DNA of 64,000 nucleotides, from the NCBI RefSeq assembly GCF_013283645.1, contig NZ_JABEKV010000002.1:1-64000 (forward strand). The letters run 5' to 3'. Every line of letters begins with the position of its first letter. Positions within the stretch are counted from its first letter, which is position 1. The notes under the pieces were generated by a model. The model ran no database searches, was not told the DNA's origin, and worked only from the letters and a program-made list of their open reading frames with translations. This document shows, piece by piece, positions 25,191 through 34,755 of the stretch. The DNA comes from Sinorhizobium psoraleae. Lineage in GTDB: Bacteria > Pseudomonadota > Alphaproteobacteria > Rhizobiales > Rhizobiaceae. The position numbers and the translations under genes are program-made.

Positions 25191-26362
25191 GCAGCATTGA
25201 TTTCCATGAGATCGAGAAGTCCTACGGCGCCACGCCGATCCTGAAGAAAGTCTCGCTTTCAATCGCCGACGGGGAGTTCCTGACGCTGCTCGGGCCATCA
25301 GGCTGCGGGAAATCGACGCTGCTCAGGATTCTGGCAGGGCTTGAGCTTCAAAACGCCGGGACGGTATTGATCGGCGGGCGCGTTGTGGACGGGGTCCGTC
25401 CGAAGAAGCGCGACGCGGCGATGGTGTTCCAATCATATGCGCTCTACCCGCACATGACTGTGGCCGACAATATGAGCCTGCCCTTGCGAATGCGACGTCT
25501 GAATGCATGGCAGCGGCTGCCGTTGATCGGGCGCCTGTTGCCGGGCACGCGCGGCGCCTCGCAGGAGATTGCGGCGGAAGTCGCTCGAACGGCTGAAGCG
25601 CTCGGCATCGATCATCTTCTAACCCGCAAGCCGGGGCACCTGTCTGGCGGGCAGCGGCAGCGCGTCGCCGTCGGCCGGGCCATGGTCCGGCATCCCGCGG
25701 TCTTCCTCATGGACGAACCGCTCTCGAACCTCGACGCCAAACTGAGGGTTCAAATGCGGGCCGAGATCAAGGAATTGCACCAGCGGCTCGGCGTCACCTT
25801 CGTCTACGTCACACACGACCAAGCCGAGGCAATGACACTGTCGGACCGGGTGGCGGTAATGCTGGACGGGGAGTTGCTGCAGGTCGCTCCGCCGCAGGAA
25901 ATCTACGCCGATCCAGATGATCGTCGTGTTGCGGAATTCATCGGCTCTCCCAAGATAAACATGATCGAGGGCGTGGTGAGCGCGCCCGGCCGCGTCAGCG
26001 TCGCCGGAACGACGATAGCATCGGACATTCGCGCCGACGTCGGCGCGCACCTGACGCTTGGCATCCGTCCCGAAGCCTTCCGTCTCGGCGCATACTCCGA
26101 ACGGGGCGCCATCAGTGGGACGGTCAGGCTTATCGAGCACATGGGTTCCGACCTTTACGTCCATCTGGACGTCGCCGGCGTGAAACAGCCGGTGGTCGCC
26201 CGCCTGCTGGCTGAGCGAGCAGCAAGCATCTCAATTGGACATTCTCTCAGCCTGTCAGTTGAGCCGGAGCGCGTACTCTATTTCGGCGACGACGGCCGTC
26301 GCATTCGAGCTCACGACAAGCCTGCCAAAGCAGCAGCGGCCCTCGTCCGGGAGACTGCTTGA
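25187..26362 (+). CDS. ABC importer ATPase, CUT1 (UgpC/MalK-like)
   Basis: 391 residues. Walker A GPSGCGKST near residue 39, Q-loop FQSYALYPHM, signature LSGGQRQRVAVG, Walker B VFLMDEPLSNLDA, His switch YVTHDQAEAM, and a C-terminal TOBE/OB regulatory domain (LGIRPEAFRLG). There is an insertion between the Q-loop and the signature (MRRLNAWQRLPLIG) compared with usual MalK-type proteins. Energises the transporter formed by the next three genes. CUT1 systems take up sugars, glycerol-3-phosphate and glycerophosphodiesters. Confidence 0.93.
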   Translation: MSSIDFHEIEKSYGATPILKKVSLSIADGEFLTLLGPSGCGKSTLLRILAGLELQNAGTVLIGGRVVDGVRPKKRDAAMVFQSYALYPHMTVADNMSLPLRMRRLNAWQRLPLIGRLLPGTRGASQEIAAEVARTAEALGIDHLLTRKPGHLSGGQRQRVAVGRAMVRHPAVFLMDEPLSNLDAKLRVQMRAEIKELHQRLGVTFVYVTHDQAEAMTLSDRVAVMLDGELLQVAPPQEIYADPDDRRVAEFIGSPKINMIEGVVSAPGRVSVAGTTIASDIRADVGAHLTLGIRPEAFRLGAYSERGAISGTVRLIEHMGSDLYVHLDVAGVKQPVVARLLAERAASISIGHSLSLSVEPERVLYFGDDGRRIRAHDKPAKAAAALVRETA

Positions 26363-27336
26363 TGGGCAGCGTCACCTCAATCGTCGAGAAGCGGAACCAA
26401 GCCAGCAAGACTCCGAAGCGAAACACCGGACGCGTCGCGTCGTCTTCAGAGCGTCGGCGACATCGTATGTTGGAAATCGCCGCCTCGTGGTTACTTGCCG
26501 GTCCGGCGCTCGTGCTGCTGATCGTCCTGTTCTTCCTGCCGGTCCTGGGGGTCTTCGCGATTGCACTCACCGACTGGCAGTTCGGTGCCAGCTCGCTTGC
26601 CTTTGTGGGCTTAAGCAACTTCCGGGAAGTCTTCGCCGACGAAGGCTTCCGCGTGTCGCTGGCCAATACGATCCTATATGTCCTGATCGTTGTACCTGGC
26701 ACCATTATCCTCGGACTTGTGATCGCGCTGCTCATCGAAAGCGGCAAGTCTTGCCGCGCCTTCTACCGCGCCGTTCATTTCCTGCCCTTCATGGCGACTC
26801 TGACGGCCATGGCCATCGCCTGGGAGGCTCTGCTGCATCCCACGATCGGCCTCGTCAACCAGACCCTTGCCGCTCTCGGGATCCCGACCGCCAATTGGTT
26901 GCGCGACGAGGCTACCGTGCTGCCGGTACTGGCCGTCATCGGCATCTGGCAGAATCTCGGCTATGCGATGGTGTTGTTCCTCGCGGGGCTGAAGTCCATC
27001 CCGCGGGACCTCTATGACGCCGCCGACATCGACGGCGCCGATGCCTGGCTCGACCGCTTGCGCACCGTGACGCTGCCGATGCTCGGTCCCGTCACCATGT
27101 TCGTCTTCATCGTCGTGGCGCTGAAAGCCTTTGAGACCTTCGACACCGTGCAGGTGCTCACCCAGGGCGGGCCGGGCCATTCGTCCGAAATGCTGCTCTT
27201 CACGCTCTATCGCGAGAGCTTCGAATATCTGCGCACCGGCTATGGGGCCTCGGTTGCCGTCGTCTTTCTCTTCATCGTCGTAGCGCTGACGCTCATCCAG
27301 GCCTGCGTCATGGACAAAAGGGTTCACTACCAATGA
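26359..27336 (+). CDS. ABC importer permease (UgpA/MalF-like)
   Basis: 325 residues, six predicted membrane helices after a basic N-terminus (EKRNQASKTPKRN). Starts of helices are seen at LLAGPALVLLIVLFFLP and YVLIVVPGTIILGLVIAL. The EAA loop reads YDAADIDGADAWLDRLRTVTLPML. Overlaps the ATPase gene by ATGA and the next permease by four bases. Together the two permeases form the channel. Confidence 0.93.
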   Translation: MMGSVTSIVEKRNQASKTPKRNTGRVASSSERRRHRMLEIAASWLLAGPALVLLIVLFFLPVLGVFAIALTDWQFGASSLAFVGLSNFREVFADEGFRVSLANTILYVLIVVPGTIILGLVIALLIESGKSCRAFYRAVHFLPFMATLTAMAIAWEALLHPTIGLVNQTLAALGIPTANWLRDEATVLPVLAVIGIWQNLGYAMVLFLAGLKSIPRDLYDAADIDGADAWLDRLRTVTLPMLGPVTMFVFIVVALKAFETFDTVQVLTQGGPGHSSEMLLFTLYRESFEYLRTGYGASVAVVFLFIVVALTLIQACVMDKRVHYQ

Positions 27337-28169
27337 GCATCAATCGCTTCGCCCCACCCGCTGCCATTTTCCGCCACGTGGTGCTTCTCACCACCGGCAC
27401 GCTGATCCTCATCCCCTTCGTGTGGATGGTGTCGCTATCGGTCAAGCCGCCGGGAGAGATCTTTCGAGAGCACTTCTCCCTCTGGCCCGAGCATTTCTAC
27501 GGCATCGCGAACTACACCAAGGCGCTGACGAGCTCGTCCCTGCCGCACTACATGCTCAATGGCGTCATCGTCTGCACCATGATCCTGGCGCTGCAGATCG
27601 CCGTCTGCGCGCCGGCGGCCTATGCGCTCGCTAAGCTGAACTTCCCCGGCCGCAACCTGATCCTCGGTATGGTTCTAATCGCGCTGATCCTGCCGCGTGA
27701 GGTTCTGTCGTTGCCGCTGTTCATTCTCGGCTACCACCTCGGCATTCTTAACACCTATGCAGCGCTGATCTTTCCCTATGTCGTATCACCGTTTGGCATC
27801 TTCCTCTTTCGGCAGTTCTTCAAGACCATCCCCGACGACGTCGTCCATGCCGCTCGCCTCGATGGTCTCTCTGAGCTTGCCATCGTCTGGAAAATCATGG
27901 TCCCGATGGCGCTTCCGGCGATCATCGCCTTTGCCATCTTCTCGGTAGTAGGTCATTGGAACAGCCTGTTCTGGCCACTGATCGCAGTCCGAGACCAGAA
28001 CTTTATGCCGCCCCCGCTCGGCATCATGGCCTTCAAGAATGAAGAAGCAGGCAATGACTATGGTCCGCTCATGGCTGCATCCACGATCGTCGTCGGTCCC
28101 CTAATCATTGCATTTCTCTCAGCCCAACGCTGGTTCGTCGACGGACTATCAGGTGCAGCCGTTAAATAA
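27333..28169 (+). CDS. ABC importer permease (UgpE/MalG-like)
   Basis: 278 residues with six membrane helices: VVLLTTGTLILIPFVWMVSL near residue 17, MILALQIAVCAPAAYALAKL near 85 and LILGMVLIALILP. The EAA loop is HAARLDGLSELAIVWKIMVPMALP. Ends RWFVDGLSGAAVK, a typical MalG-type tail (FVxGLTxGAVK). Overlaps the previous gene. Confidence 0.93.
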   Translation: MSINRFAPPAAIFRHVVLLTTGTLILIPFVWMVSLSVKPPGEIFREHFSLWPEHFYGIANYTKALTSSSLPHYMLNGVIVCTMILALQIAVCAPAAYALAKLNFPGRNLILGMVLIALILPREVLSLPLFILGYHLGILNTYAALIFPYVVSPFGIFLFRQFFKTIPDDVVHAARLDGLSELAIVWKIMVPMALPAIIAFAIFSVVGHWNSLFWPLIAVRDQNFMPPPLGIMAFKNEEAGNDYGPLMAASTIVVGPLIIAFLSAQRWFVDGLSGAAVK

Positions 28170-28194
28170 TCGAACGACATTAGGAGATATACGA

Positions 28195-29448
28195 ATGAGA
28201 CTTCCACGACTCGCGGCGATTGCGAGCCTCTTCACCCTGGTCGCCCCTGCTGCACTCATGGCAGAAACCATTACTCTTTCGGTGATTCATGGCAGCCCCC
28301 CAGGCGTCTATCAAGAAGTTACCAAGCGGTTCATGGAGGAACATCCTCAAATTCAGGTCGAACTCGAAGCGCCGGCACTGACGGCGGAAGATGTTACTCA
28401 GCGGGTGATAAGAGGGTCCCTCATCGGCGCCACACCAGACGTCGCATTCCAGGGATTCAACCAGATCCGCACTCTTGGTGAGCGCGATCTTGCTGTGTCA
28501 TTGGAACCCTTTATCTCGTCAGAAAAGGATTGGAACAGTCTCGGCTACATTCCATCAATGCTCGATCTCGCAAAATTTCGTAGCAAGACTCTAGGGCTAC
28601 CATTCGGTATCTCGACGCCCATTATCTACTACAATGCCGATCTCGTCAGACGTGCGGGCGGCGACCCCAGTAGATTTCCCAGTGATTGGCATGCCATCAC
28701 CGAGCTCGCGAAGAGGATCCAGGCAATTGGCGATGGTACAATGGGCATCTACTTTCAGTACTACGACGTCAGCGGAAACTGGACGTTCTTTTCTTTAATA
28801 CAGAGCCTTGGCGGCGACATCATGTCTAAGGACGAGAAGGCCGTTGCATTTGATGGACCGATAGGTCTGAAAGCCCTTGAGATTATGCGCTCCATTGCAG
28901 AAGCAGGTCAGGTCGAAATGACCTCGGCACAAGCCTCTCAAGCGTTCGAGGCAGGGAAGCTGGGAATATTCATCCGGTCAAGCGTTCGAACCGCCCAACT
29001 AGAGGAAGCCTCCAAGGGGAAATTCACATTGTCCACCGCGCCGTTCCCAATCTTGGCGAACGACGGACGCCTACCGGTTGGTGGTACCGCGGCGGTTATG
29101 CTGACTCAAGATTCGAGCAAACAGGCAGCGGCCTGGGAATACATAAAGTTCGTGACGGGGCCTATCGGGCAGACGATCGCGGCAAAAAGCACAGGCTATG
29201 CGCCAGGAAATATGATCGCAGCGAAGGAGAAGCAATTTCTGGGGGGTTTCTACGCGACGTATCCTAACTACATGACCAGCATCAATCAGTTGCCGGATAT
29301 GACATCTTGGTACGCGTTCCCAGGCGAGAACTCGCTAAAAATAACTGACACAATCCGCGATCACCTCCAATCCGTCATGACACTCAAGTCACAACCCGAT
29401 ACCGCGCTTAAGGCGATGGTCTCGGACATCAAAGCCCTGCTTCCCTAG
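28195..29448 (+). CDS. Periplasmic solute-binding protein of the CUT1 importer
   Basis: 417 residues. Signal peptide with cleavage after LMA (LVAPAALMA-ETITL). Family 1 extracellular solute-binding fold: YQEVTKRFMEEHPQIQVELE, TPDVAFQGF, GLPFGISTPIIYYNADL, VGGTAAVMLTQDS. AGGAGATATACGA precedes the ATG 25 bases after the permease stop. It decides what the importer takes; its pocket cannot be read from the sequence alone. Context points to a phosphonate, or its ester or amine conjugate. Confidence 0.9.
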   Translation: MRLPRLAAIASLFTLVAPAALMAETITLSVIHGSPPGVYQEVTKRFMEEHPQIQVELEAPALTAEDVTQRVIRGSLIGATPDVAFQGFNQIRTLGERDLAVSLEPFISSEKDWNSLGYIPSMLDLAKFRSKTLGLPFGISTPIIYYNADLVRRAGGDPSRFPSDWHAITELAKRIQAIGDGTMGIYFQYYDVSGNWTFFSLIQSLGGDIMSKDEKAVAFDGPIGLKALEIMRSIAEAGQVEMTSAQASQAFEAGKLGIFIRSSVRTAQLEEASKGKFTLSTAPFPILANDGRLPVGGTAAVMLTQDSSKQAAAWEYIKFVTGPIGQTIAAKSTGYAPGNMIAAKEKQFLGGFYATYPNYMTSINQLPDMTSWYAFPGENSLKITDTIRDHLQSVMTLKSQPDTALKAMVSDIKALLP

Positions 29449-29583
29449 CTACATTTTCCCCCGCGGCCCCGTGAAAAACTCGGTCGGGGCCGGTGCGACC
29501 ATACTCAGAGGCAACACTCCCTCGTAACGTTGTGTTGCCAATCGGCGCGACCAACGAGTGACCCAAGAGAGACACAACGGGCA

Positions 29584-30756
29584 ATGAATACAAATAACGC
29601 CAGCGCAAATAATCTTCCGTCAACGACGCCTTTCCCCCTTCTAAGGGACACGACTCTCGACCTGACCCGAAATCTCCCACCGTTCTCTCCTGATTTCAGT
29701 CAACTGACTCATGTTGACCTGAAGGAAACACTCGGGATCGTACAACTTACACAGGTGATGCGTACACCTCGATACGAGGGACTGCCCGGTGATCGAAACG
29801 CAGGTGCTAAATGGATCCGCACCAGATTGGGCCAGAATGTCTCTCCGGAAGATGTTGTCGTTACGAACGGCACCACTATGGCCCTGGCATTGGCAGCGCG
29901 TAGAGTTGTGAAGAGTGGATCGATCGTACTCACGGATCAGCTTGCGTGCTACGGGTTTCAATCGATTCTGCAGTTTCTCGGGATTCCTCTCGTCGGTGTC
30001 GCAATGGACGAGTATGGTCTATTGCCTGACGCGCTCGATGCGGCGTGCCGGTGTCATAAAGCCGCAGCGCTGTTCCTGGTACCAACCCTTCACAATCCTA
30101 CTACCATAACGATGCCCGAACAACGGCGGCTCGAGATCATCGAAGTTGCGCGACTACATGGTCTTGCTATTTTGGAAGACGACATCCTCGGTTTGATCCA
30201 CCATGCGCCGCCACCGGCTTTTGCTTCGCTTGCGCCCGACATTACCTGGTACGCTACAGGACTATCCAAGTGTGTGTCACCTGGAATGCGCGTGGCATAC
30301 CTTCGTCCGCCGAGTCCTGAAGAGGCGGCGAAATTCGTTAGCCATTACAAGACGATGTCGATGTGGTTCGTGGCACCGATTGTCGCGGAAATGGCACAGC
30401 AGCTGATTGAGAACGGAACCGCCGCAAGAATTCTATTAGAGATTCGGGATGAAGCGCGAACGCGCCAAAAAATCGCGCGCAGCATCTTGACTAGGGGGAC
30501 CTTTTCGAGCGCTCCGGAGGCCTTCAATATCTGGTTGGAAATGCCGTTCGGATCATCGTCGGCTGACTTCGTAGAGGCAATGCGCGCACAGCGCATTTTA
30601 TTGCGAGTTGGCGATCCCTACTCAGTAGCACCGTTTGCGCCAATCAGTGCCGCTCGCGTCTGTTTGGGTTCCGCTCCCTCGCGTGACGATTTGGCCTTGG
30701 CCTTGCATAAAATCGCAAACTGGTTGGAGCCCCAAATATCGATCGGAGCGCGATAG
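29584..30756 (+). CDS. Stand-alone MocR-type PLP aminotransferase domain
   Basis: 390 residues, class I/II aminotransferase fold without a DNA-binding domain. Features: VTNGTTMALALAAR, VPTLHNPTTITMP, ILEDDILGLI, PLP Lys in YATGLSKCVSPGMRVAYL near residue 232, and ARVCLGSAPS with the carboxylate-binding Arg. The closest pattern is the C-terminal half of MocR/2-aminoadipate-type transaminases. ATG at 29584 was chosen because the family start begins near LDLTRNLPP. It follows the binding-protein gene by 135 bases. A sister protein sits at 32587-33720 in the opposite cluster. Confidence 0.82.
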   Translation: MNTNNASANNLPSTTPFPLLRDTTLDLTRNLPPFSPDFSQLTHVDLKETLGIVQLTQVMRTPRYEGLPGDRNAGAKWIRTRLGQNVSPEDVVVTNGTTMALALAARRVVKSGSIVLTDQLACYGFQSILQFLGIPLVGVAMDEYGLLPDALDAACRCHKAAALFLVPTLHNPTTITMPEQRRLEIIEVARLHGLAILEDDILGLIHHAPPPAFASLAPDITWYATGLSKCVSPGMRVAYLRPPSPEEAAKFVSHYKTMSMWFVAPIVAEMAQQLIENGTAARILLEIRDEARTRQKIARSILTRGTFSSAPEAFNIWLEMPFGSSSADFVEAMRAQRILLRVGDPYSVAPFAPISAARVCLGSAPSRDDLALALHKIANWLEPQISIGAR

Positions 30757-30822
30757 CCACCGGACGCTGGTGTAACTTTGAGTTGAGGTGTCTCTCGCGA
30801 GCTTCGACGAATCGGCGACTAT

Positions 30823-31698
30823 TTAAAATTCAAAACGGAAGGCCACTGGCAAGTGGTCGGATGCTATCGTTTCAGCCAACACTTCCGCGGACTTGACTTT
30901 GTCCGCCATATCAGGCGACACGAAGCAGTAGTCAATTCTGCGTCCCAAGAATGTGACCCCATCGGAGCTCTGCGTAGCGGCGGTTTCATTACCGCCATGA
31001 ACCAGCGTCCAAGCGTCCATCAGCCCTCCCACAAATGGTGTCATCCTACCGTGTCGCGAATGACGATCGCCAACAATAAGTGAATAGTCTTCCGAGCTAG
31101 GATCGAGATTGAAATCACCCAGCACAATCGAAGAGTTGGGGACGTAAGAGGGACAAGGCTCAGCGGTCCAACTCGTGTCGCTGTGTTCGCCTGCAATAGG
31201 TGGCCCTTCACGCTCCGCGCCCCGAAAAATCTCGAGGAAACGAGATACATGCCCCTGCTTGCATCCCGGCAGAGGATAGCTCAGATGGACTACATAGACT
31301 CGTATAGTACGACCGGCCATATCCACGACGGCCTCGATCATGCCGCGGTGAATGCTCAGCTGCTTTGCGGCTCGGTAGCTTTGAAAGCTATGGTGCCGAA
31401 TAGTAAGTATCGGAAAGCGCGACAGCAGTAGGTTGCCGAATTGTCGACGATTGTCGATCAAATCTTGCGCATCGGGCGACTTCAGAATATCGACAGAAGG
31501 TACCCAAGCTAGATAGTAGTTGGGGAAAGCTTGTGCGAGAAGGGCGACCTGATCGTCGTTGTTTGACCGGTCCCAATGTCGATCAACCTCCTGTAAGGCT
31601 ATCAGATCATACCCCGTGATCGCATCAATAGTCCTTGAAAGATCGTAGACTCCGTCGGTCCCTTTCCCATATCGAATGTTAAACGTTACTACGCGCAT
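30823..31698 (-). CDS. EEP-family (endonuclease/exonuclease/phosphatase) hydrolase
   Basis: 291 residues. All family motifs are visible in order: VTFNIRYGKG, ALQEVDRHWDRS, YVVHLSYP, VLGDFNLDPSSED, RRIDYCFVS and the terminal SDHLPVAF. EEP enzymes cut phosphodiesters in nucleic acids, phosphoinositides, sphingomyelin and similar small molecules. ATG at 31698 starts the family; a longer frame upstream lies in the methyltransferase gene. Last gene of the PEP-mutase cluster, eight bases after the methyltransferase stop. It might trim a CMP or lipid diester, which is inference. Confidence 0.85.
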   Translation of the reverse strand: MRVVTFNIRYGKGTDGVYDLSRTIDAITGYDLIALQEVDRHWDRSNNDDQVALLAQAFPNYYLAWVPSVDILKSPDAQDLIDNRRQFGNLLLSRFPILTIRHHSFQSYRAAKQLSIHRGMIEAVVDMAGRTIRVYVVHLSYPLPGCKQGHVSRFLEIFRGAEREGPPIAGEHSDTSWTAEPCPSYVPNSSIVLGDFNLDPSSEDYSLIVGDRHSRHGRMTPFVGGLMDAWTLVHGGNETAATQSSDGVTFLGRRIDYCFVSPDMADKVKSAEVLAETIASDHLPVAFRFEF

Positions 31699-31705
31699 GA
31701 CAATC

Positions 31706-32521
31706 TCACAGCTCTTTTTGGAACGATTGCGGGGCTGACGGTCGCCGGCCAATGATGGCCATGACGTTGCCGTTCTCAACAAAAACGCCGTCCTTGCTTA
31801 GGTTGAGCAGGAACGATCTCAGCCCAGTTTCAAATTCCGTCTGCTTTAGGCCCAAAACCCCAGGGCACGCGCGTGACGTTGACAACACATAACCTATGAG
31901 GTCATCGACCGTCCAAGACACAGTGTATGGGAACCGGACGAGTTCAACGCTTGAAAATGGAGAGGCCCGCATCACGTCCTCATGACTCCGATCAAGCGGC
32001 AATCTCGTTCCGCTTTTCCCGGCTGGAATTCGATCGCCGTGCCAATGATCCACGAAATTCCAGAGGGGATCGAACCACCCGTTGGGTTGGCAGACCAACC
32101 TCTCCTTGTCGATCACGACGACACCGCCACCGCTATCGACGGAGCGAGAAAGAAGGTGGAGCGTTTCGGCGCGGCTCATATAGTGGAAACTTTGGCCCAT
32201 TGTCACCAGCCGAAACTTCCCGAGGCGGGGACCGACGTCGTCAGAGCGGCCGATCTGAAACTCGACGTTTTCGGCCTTCTCTTCAGCTTGCGCGGCCCGC
32301 GCTTGACCAAGCATGGAAGGGTCTGGATCAACGCAAAGTACGCTAAGAGCGAACTTTGATATTGGAATTCCCACAAGACCGGTCCCTGCGCCAAGGTCCA
32401 GGACATGACCGCTATGCAGATCAAACGCGTTATTGAGGTATTGAAATAACTGCGCCGGATAGGGGCGCCGATGTTTCACATAATATGCCGCAGCGCCCTC
32501 AAATAGATCAGAATTGTACAC
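31706..32521 (-). CDS. Class I SAM-dependent methyltransferase
   Basis: 271 residues. Begins YNSDLFEGAAAYYVKHRRPYP, then motif I VLDLGAGTGLVGIPI near residue 42, an acidic strand end at CVDPDPSML, and ALxLLSRSVDSGGGVVVIDKE after it. GTG start at 32521 with GGAGAG upstream. Related proteins methylate small metabolites. It is the ninth gene of the minus-strand cluster, so it may methylate the phosphonate product or its conjugate. No specific substrate can be read. Confidence 0.85.
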   Translation of the reverse strand: MYNSDLFEGAAAYYVKHRRPYPAQLFQYLNNAFDLHSGHVLDLGAGTGLVGIPISKFALSVLCVDPDPSMLGQARAAQAEEKAENVEFQIGRSDDVGPRLGKFRLVTMGQSFHYMSRAETLHLLSRSVDSGGGVVVIDKERLVCQPNGWFDPLWNFVDHWHGDRIPAGKSGTRLPLDRSHEDVMRASPFSSVELVRFPYTVSWTVDDLIGYVLSTSRACPGVLGLKQTEFETGLRSFLLNLSKDGVFVENGNVMAIIGRRPSAPQSFQKEL

Positions 32522-32586
32522 CTTTTCTCTCCTTGTGCAGGTTGATCGCAGCGCGAAGGCCAGGCCGTAAGTTGTCTGAACAACGG

Positions 32587-33720
32587 CTACCTTGCTTCTC
32601 GCACAACAGTCGCAACCGAACGCAGTCCTTGCTCAAGCTCGGATGTCAACAACGGTCGCCCCAGCGACACGCGGATTGCGGGTTCGATGCGCGCTTTATC
32701 GAGCGTGAACATTGTACTTGTTTGCACGCGCACTCCTCGCGCCAACAACGCATCGTTCACCTGCTGCAAGTCGATGTGGAGTGCTAGCGGGATCCACACA
32801 TGGAGCGCGAATGGTTGTGTTCGATGGTGTGTATCCGATAAAAGTGACTTTGCGATTTTCTGCCTATTTGAAATCTCTTTTCGAATCTCCTCGAGGATCA
32901 CATCTGCTCGACCACTCGATAACCACGATGTTGCTATTTCCGCCGAGAGTGGGGAAACGAACCAACTTGATAGACTTGAGATTGGCGCGAGAACTCTCCG
33001 CATGTCATCGGGCGAGGGAGCCACGACATGCGCCACCCGCAGACCGATGGAGATCGTCTTTGCCAGGCTCATCAAATACCAGGTAATGTCGGGCGCAATT
33101 GCGGCGATCGGTCTAGGCGCATCGGCGAGCAGCAGACTCTGGACGTCATCTTCAACTATTGTGACCTGATACCGACGCGCGATGTCAGCGATCTCACGGC
33201 GGCGAGCATTGGACATTATCGCCGTTGTCGGGTTGTGAACCGTCGGATTGCAGTAGAGCGCTCGTGGCCTGTGGCTCTTACAGACTGACTCGAGACCTTC
33301 AGCCGTCAGTCCCTCTTCATCAATTCGGGTGCCAACCAATTGGATCCCGAGCAGGTCACAGATAGGTTTCACAGCCGGATATGTAATCTCTTCGGTCGTC
33401 AGGACGCCACCAGATCCAACGAGTGAGGCCAAGATAACCAAAAGGGCACTTTGAGTTCCTCCAGATACGACGATTTGTGACAAATCAGGCGCATAACCTA
33501 GACGTCGAGCTGTCCACTGGGCGGCCGCTTTTCTATCCAGCTCGTTTCCGAGATATCGATGATGGCGAAGTAAGGTCTTTGCCATTGTTGGCTCACTAAT
33601 CGCTTCTAGTGCTTCCTTAAGATAGTGCGAAAAGTTTACGGAAGTTGGTGCCATAGTTCGAGTAAGGTCGATTCCATTTGCCATTTCTTTTGCTTCCCGA
33701 ACGTGATGACCCGATATCAT
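32587..33720 (-). CDS. Second stand-alone MocR-type PLP aminotransferase domain
   Basis: 377 residues. IVVSGGTQSALLVILASL, CNPTVHNPTTAIM, TIVEDDVQSLLL, the PLP Lys in YLMSLAKTISIGLRVAHV near residue 224, and IRVSLGRPLL. It resembles the protein at 29584-30756 along its length (shared PTxHNPTT, ITWY, IxxGxRVA patterns), so the two are paralogues split between the converging operons. ATG at 33720 overlaps the EamA stop by ATGA. The fold suggests transamination of an amino acid, possibly an aminophosphonate. Confidence 0.82.
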   Translation of the reverse strand: MISGHHVREAKEMANGIDLTRTMAPTSVNFSHYLKEALEAISEPTMAKTLLRHHRYLGNELDRKAAAQWTARRLGYAPDLSQIVVSGGTQSALLVILASLVGSGGVLTTEEITYPAVKPICDLLGIQLVGTRIDEEGLTAEGLESVCKSHRPRALYCNPTVHNPTTAIMSNARRREIADIARRYQVTIVEDDVQSLLLADAPRPIAAIAPDITWYLMSLAKTISIGLRVAHVVAPSPDDMRRVLAPISSLSSWFVSPLSAEIATSWLSSGRADVILEEIRKEISNRQKIAKSLLSDTHHRTQPFALHVWIPLALHIDLQQVNDALLARGVRVQTSTMFTLDKARIEPAIRVSLGRPLLTSELEQGLRSVATVVREAR

Positions 33721-34658
33721 TTCAAATCTCCCCTCTCGCGCGAAAGAAATGAGTAGGGTTCGACATTGAATCGCGGCACGCGAACGGCGGGCGCGAAGCC
33801 TGAACGTCTGGTGCAAATTGCCACTGATAAGACAATTACAGCCGCGCTTATGAGCGTTTGCGCGGAAAGGCGTTCGGAAAAAAAGAATACACCGACAGCA
33901 GCAGCACAAACCACGCGCAGGTACTCCAACGCTGACGCCTGGCTGAGCGGCAGATACCCATAGCCTCGTGCTAAAGCGACCTGACTCGCCACGAACAACA
34001 ACGAAATCGCTGTTACTATGGCTAAAGCCTGAGTTGTTGGCGGCGTCCATGCAAAACACGCTGACAAGCCCGCGAGAGGGACGATTAGCGTGGTCCTTAG
34101 CCAGGAGGAGAGTATTGCCGGATCCCTCGATCCGAGAAGCTTGAGCAACAGAATTGCGATCGCAGAAAGCAGAGCAGACGCCAACCCTATAAGCAGCCCA
34201 GGAAGTGATAGCCCCTCTTCTCCCGGGCTGAGTAGAACTACTACTCCAATCATCCCGAACATATACCCAGCCCACTGGTGCCAGCTGATTTCCTCGCGGA
34301 GAAAAAATGTTGCCGCAAAAGCTAGGAATAACGACTTGGTGAAAAATACTGTAGTTGCCGTCGCGACAGGTAGCAACGTTATGCTATATATCCATAGAAG
34401 CGATGACATGAACCCGCACACGCCGCAGAGAAGGTAGACATAAAGCCGATTTCTATTGGATGAGATGAAGCAACACCCAATTGGCCCCACCCGGTTTGAT
34501 GCCATAATCAACGATGTTATTTGTGCGGATATTAGAAGCCTTAGGAATAACATCGTTTCGGCCGAGAGGTCGACGCTGGCAAAACGAATTAGGACATTGG
34601 ACACGGTAAAAGTCGCAACCTCAAGCAGCAGCCATGCCAATGCTCGTGATCGTGACAT
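33717..34658 (-). CDS. EamA/DMT-family membrane transporter
   Basis: 313 residues with about ten membrane helices in two EamA repeats (VATFTVSNVLIRFASVDLS in the first, LLIGLASALLSAIAILLLKLL opening the second). ATG at 34658 has GGAGGGG just upstream; a GTG at 34670 would lie on that site. Relatives export amino acids and other small metabolites across the inner membrane. In this cluster it is the natural candidate exporter of the phosphonate product. Confidence 0.88.
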   Translation of the reverse strand: MSRSRALAWLLLEVATFTVSNVLIRFASVDLSAETMLFLRLLISAQITSLIMASNRVGPIGCCFISSNRNRLYVYLLCGVCGFMSSLLWIYSITLLPVATATTVFFTKSLFLAFAATFFLREEISWHQWAGYMFGMIGVVVLLSPGEEGLSLPGLLIGLASALLSAIAILLLKLLGSRDPAILSSWLRTTLIVPLAGLSACFAWTPPTTQALAIVTAISLLFVASQVALARGYGYLPLSQASALEYLRVVCAAAVGVFFFSERLSAQTLISAAVIVLSVAICTRRSGFAPAVRVPRFNVEPYSFLSRERGDLK

Positions 34659-34755
34659 CGCCCCCTCCACTACTCATAACCTATTCGCGACAACCGGCTG
34701 CTAGACCGCATCATGACGTTTAGTAATCCGGCCTTATCGATCCCTCTTCCTCTGA

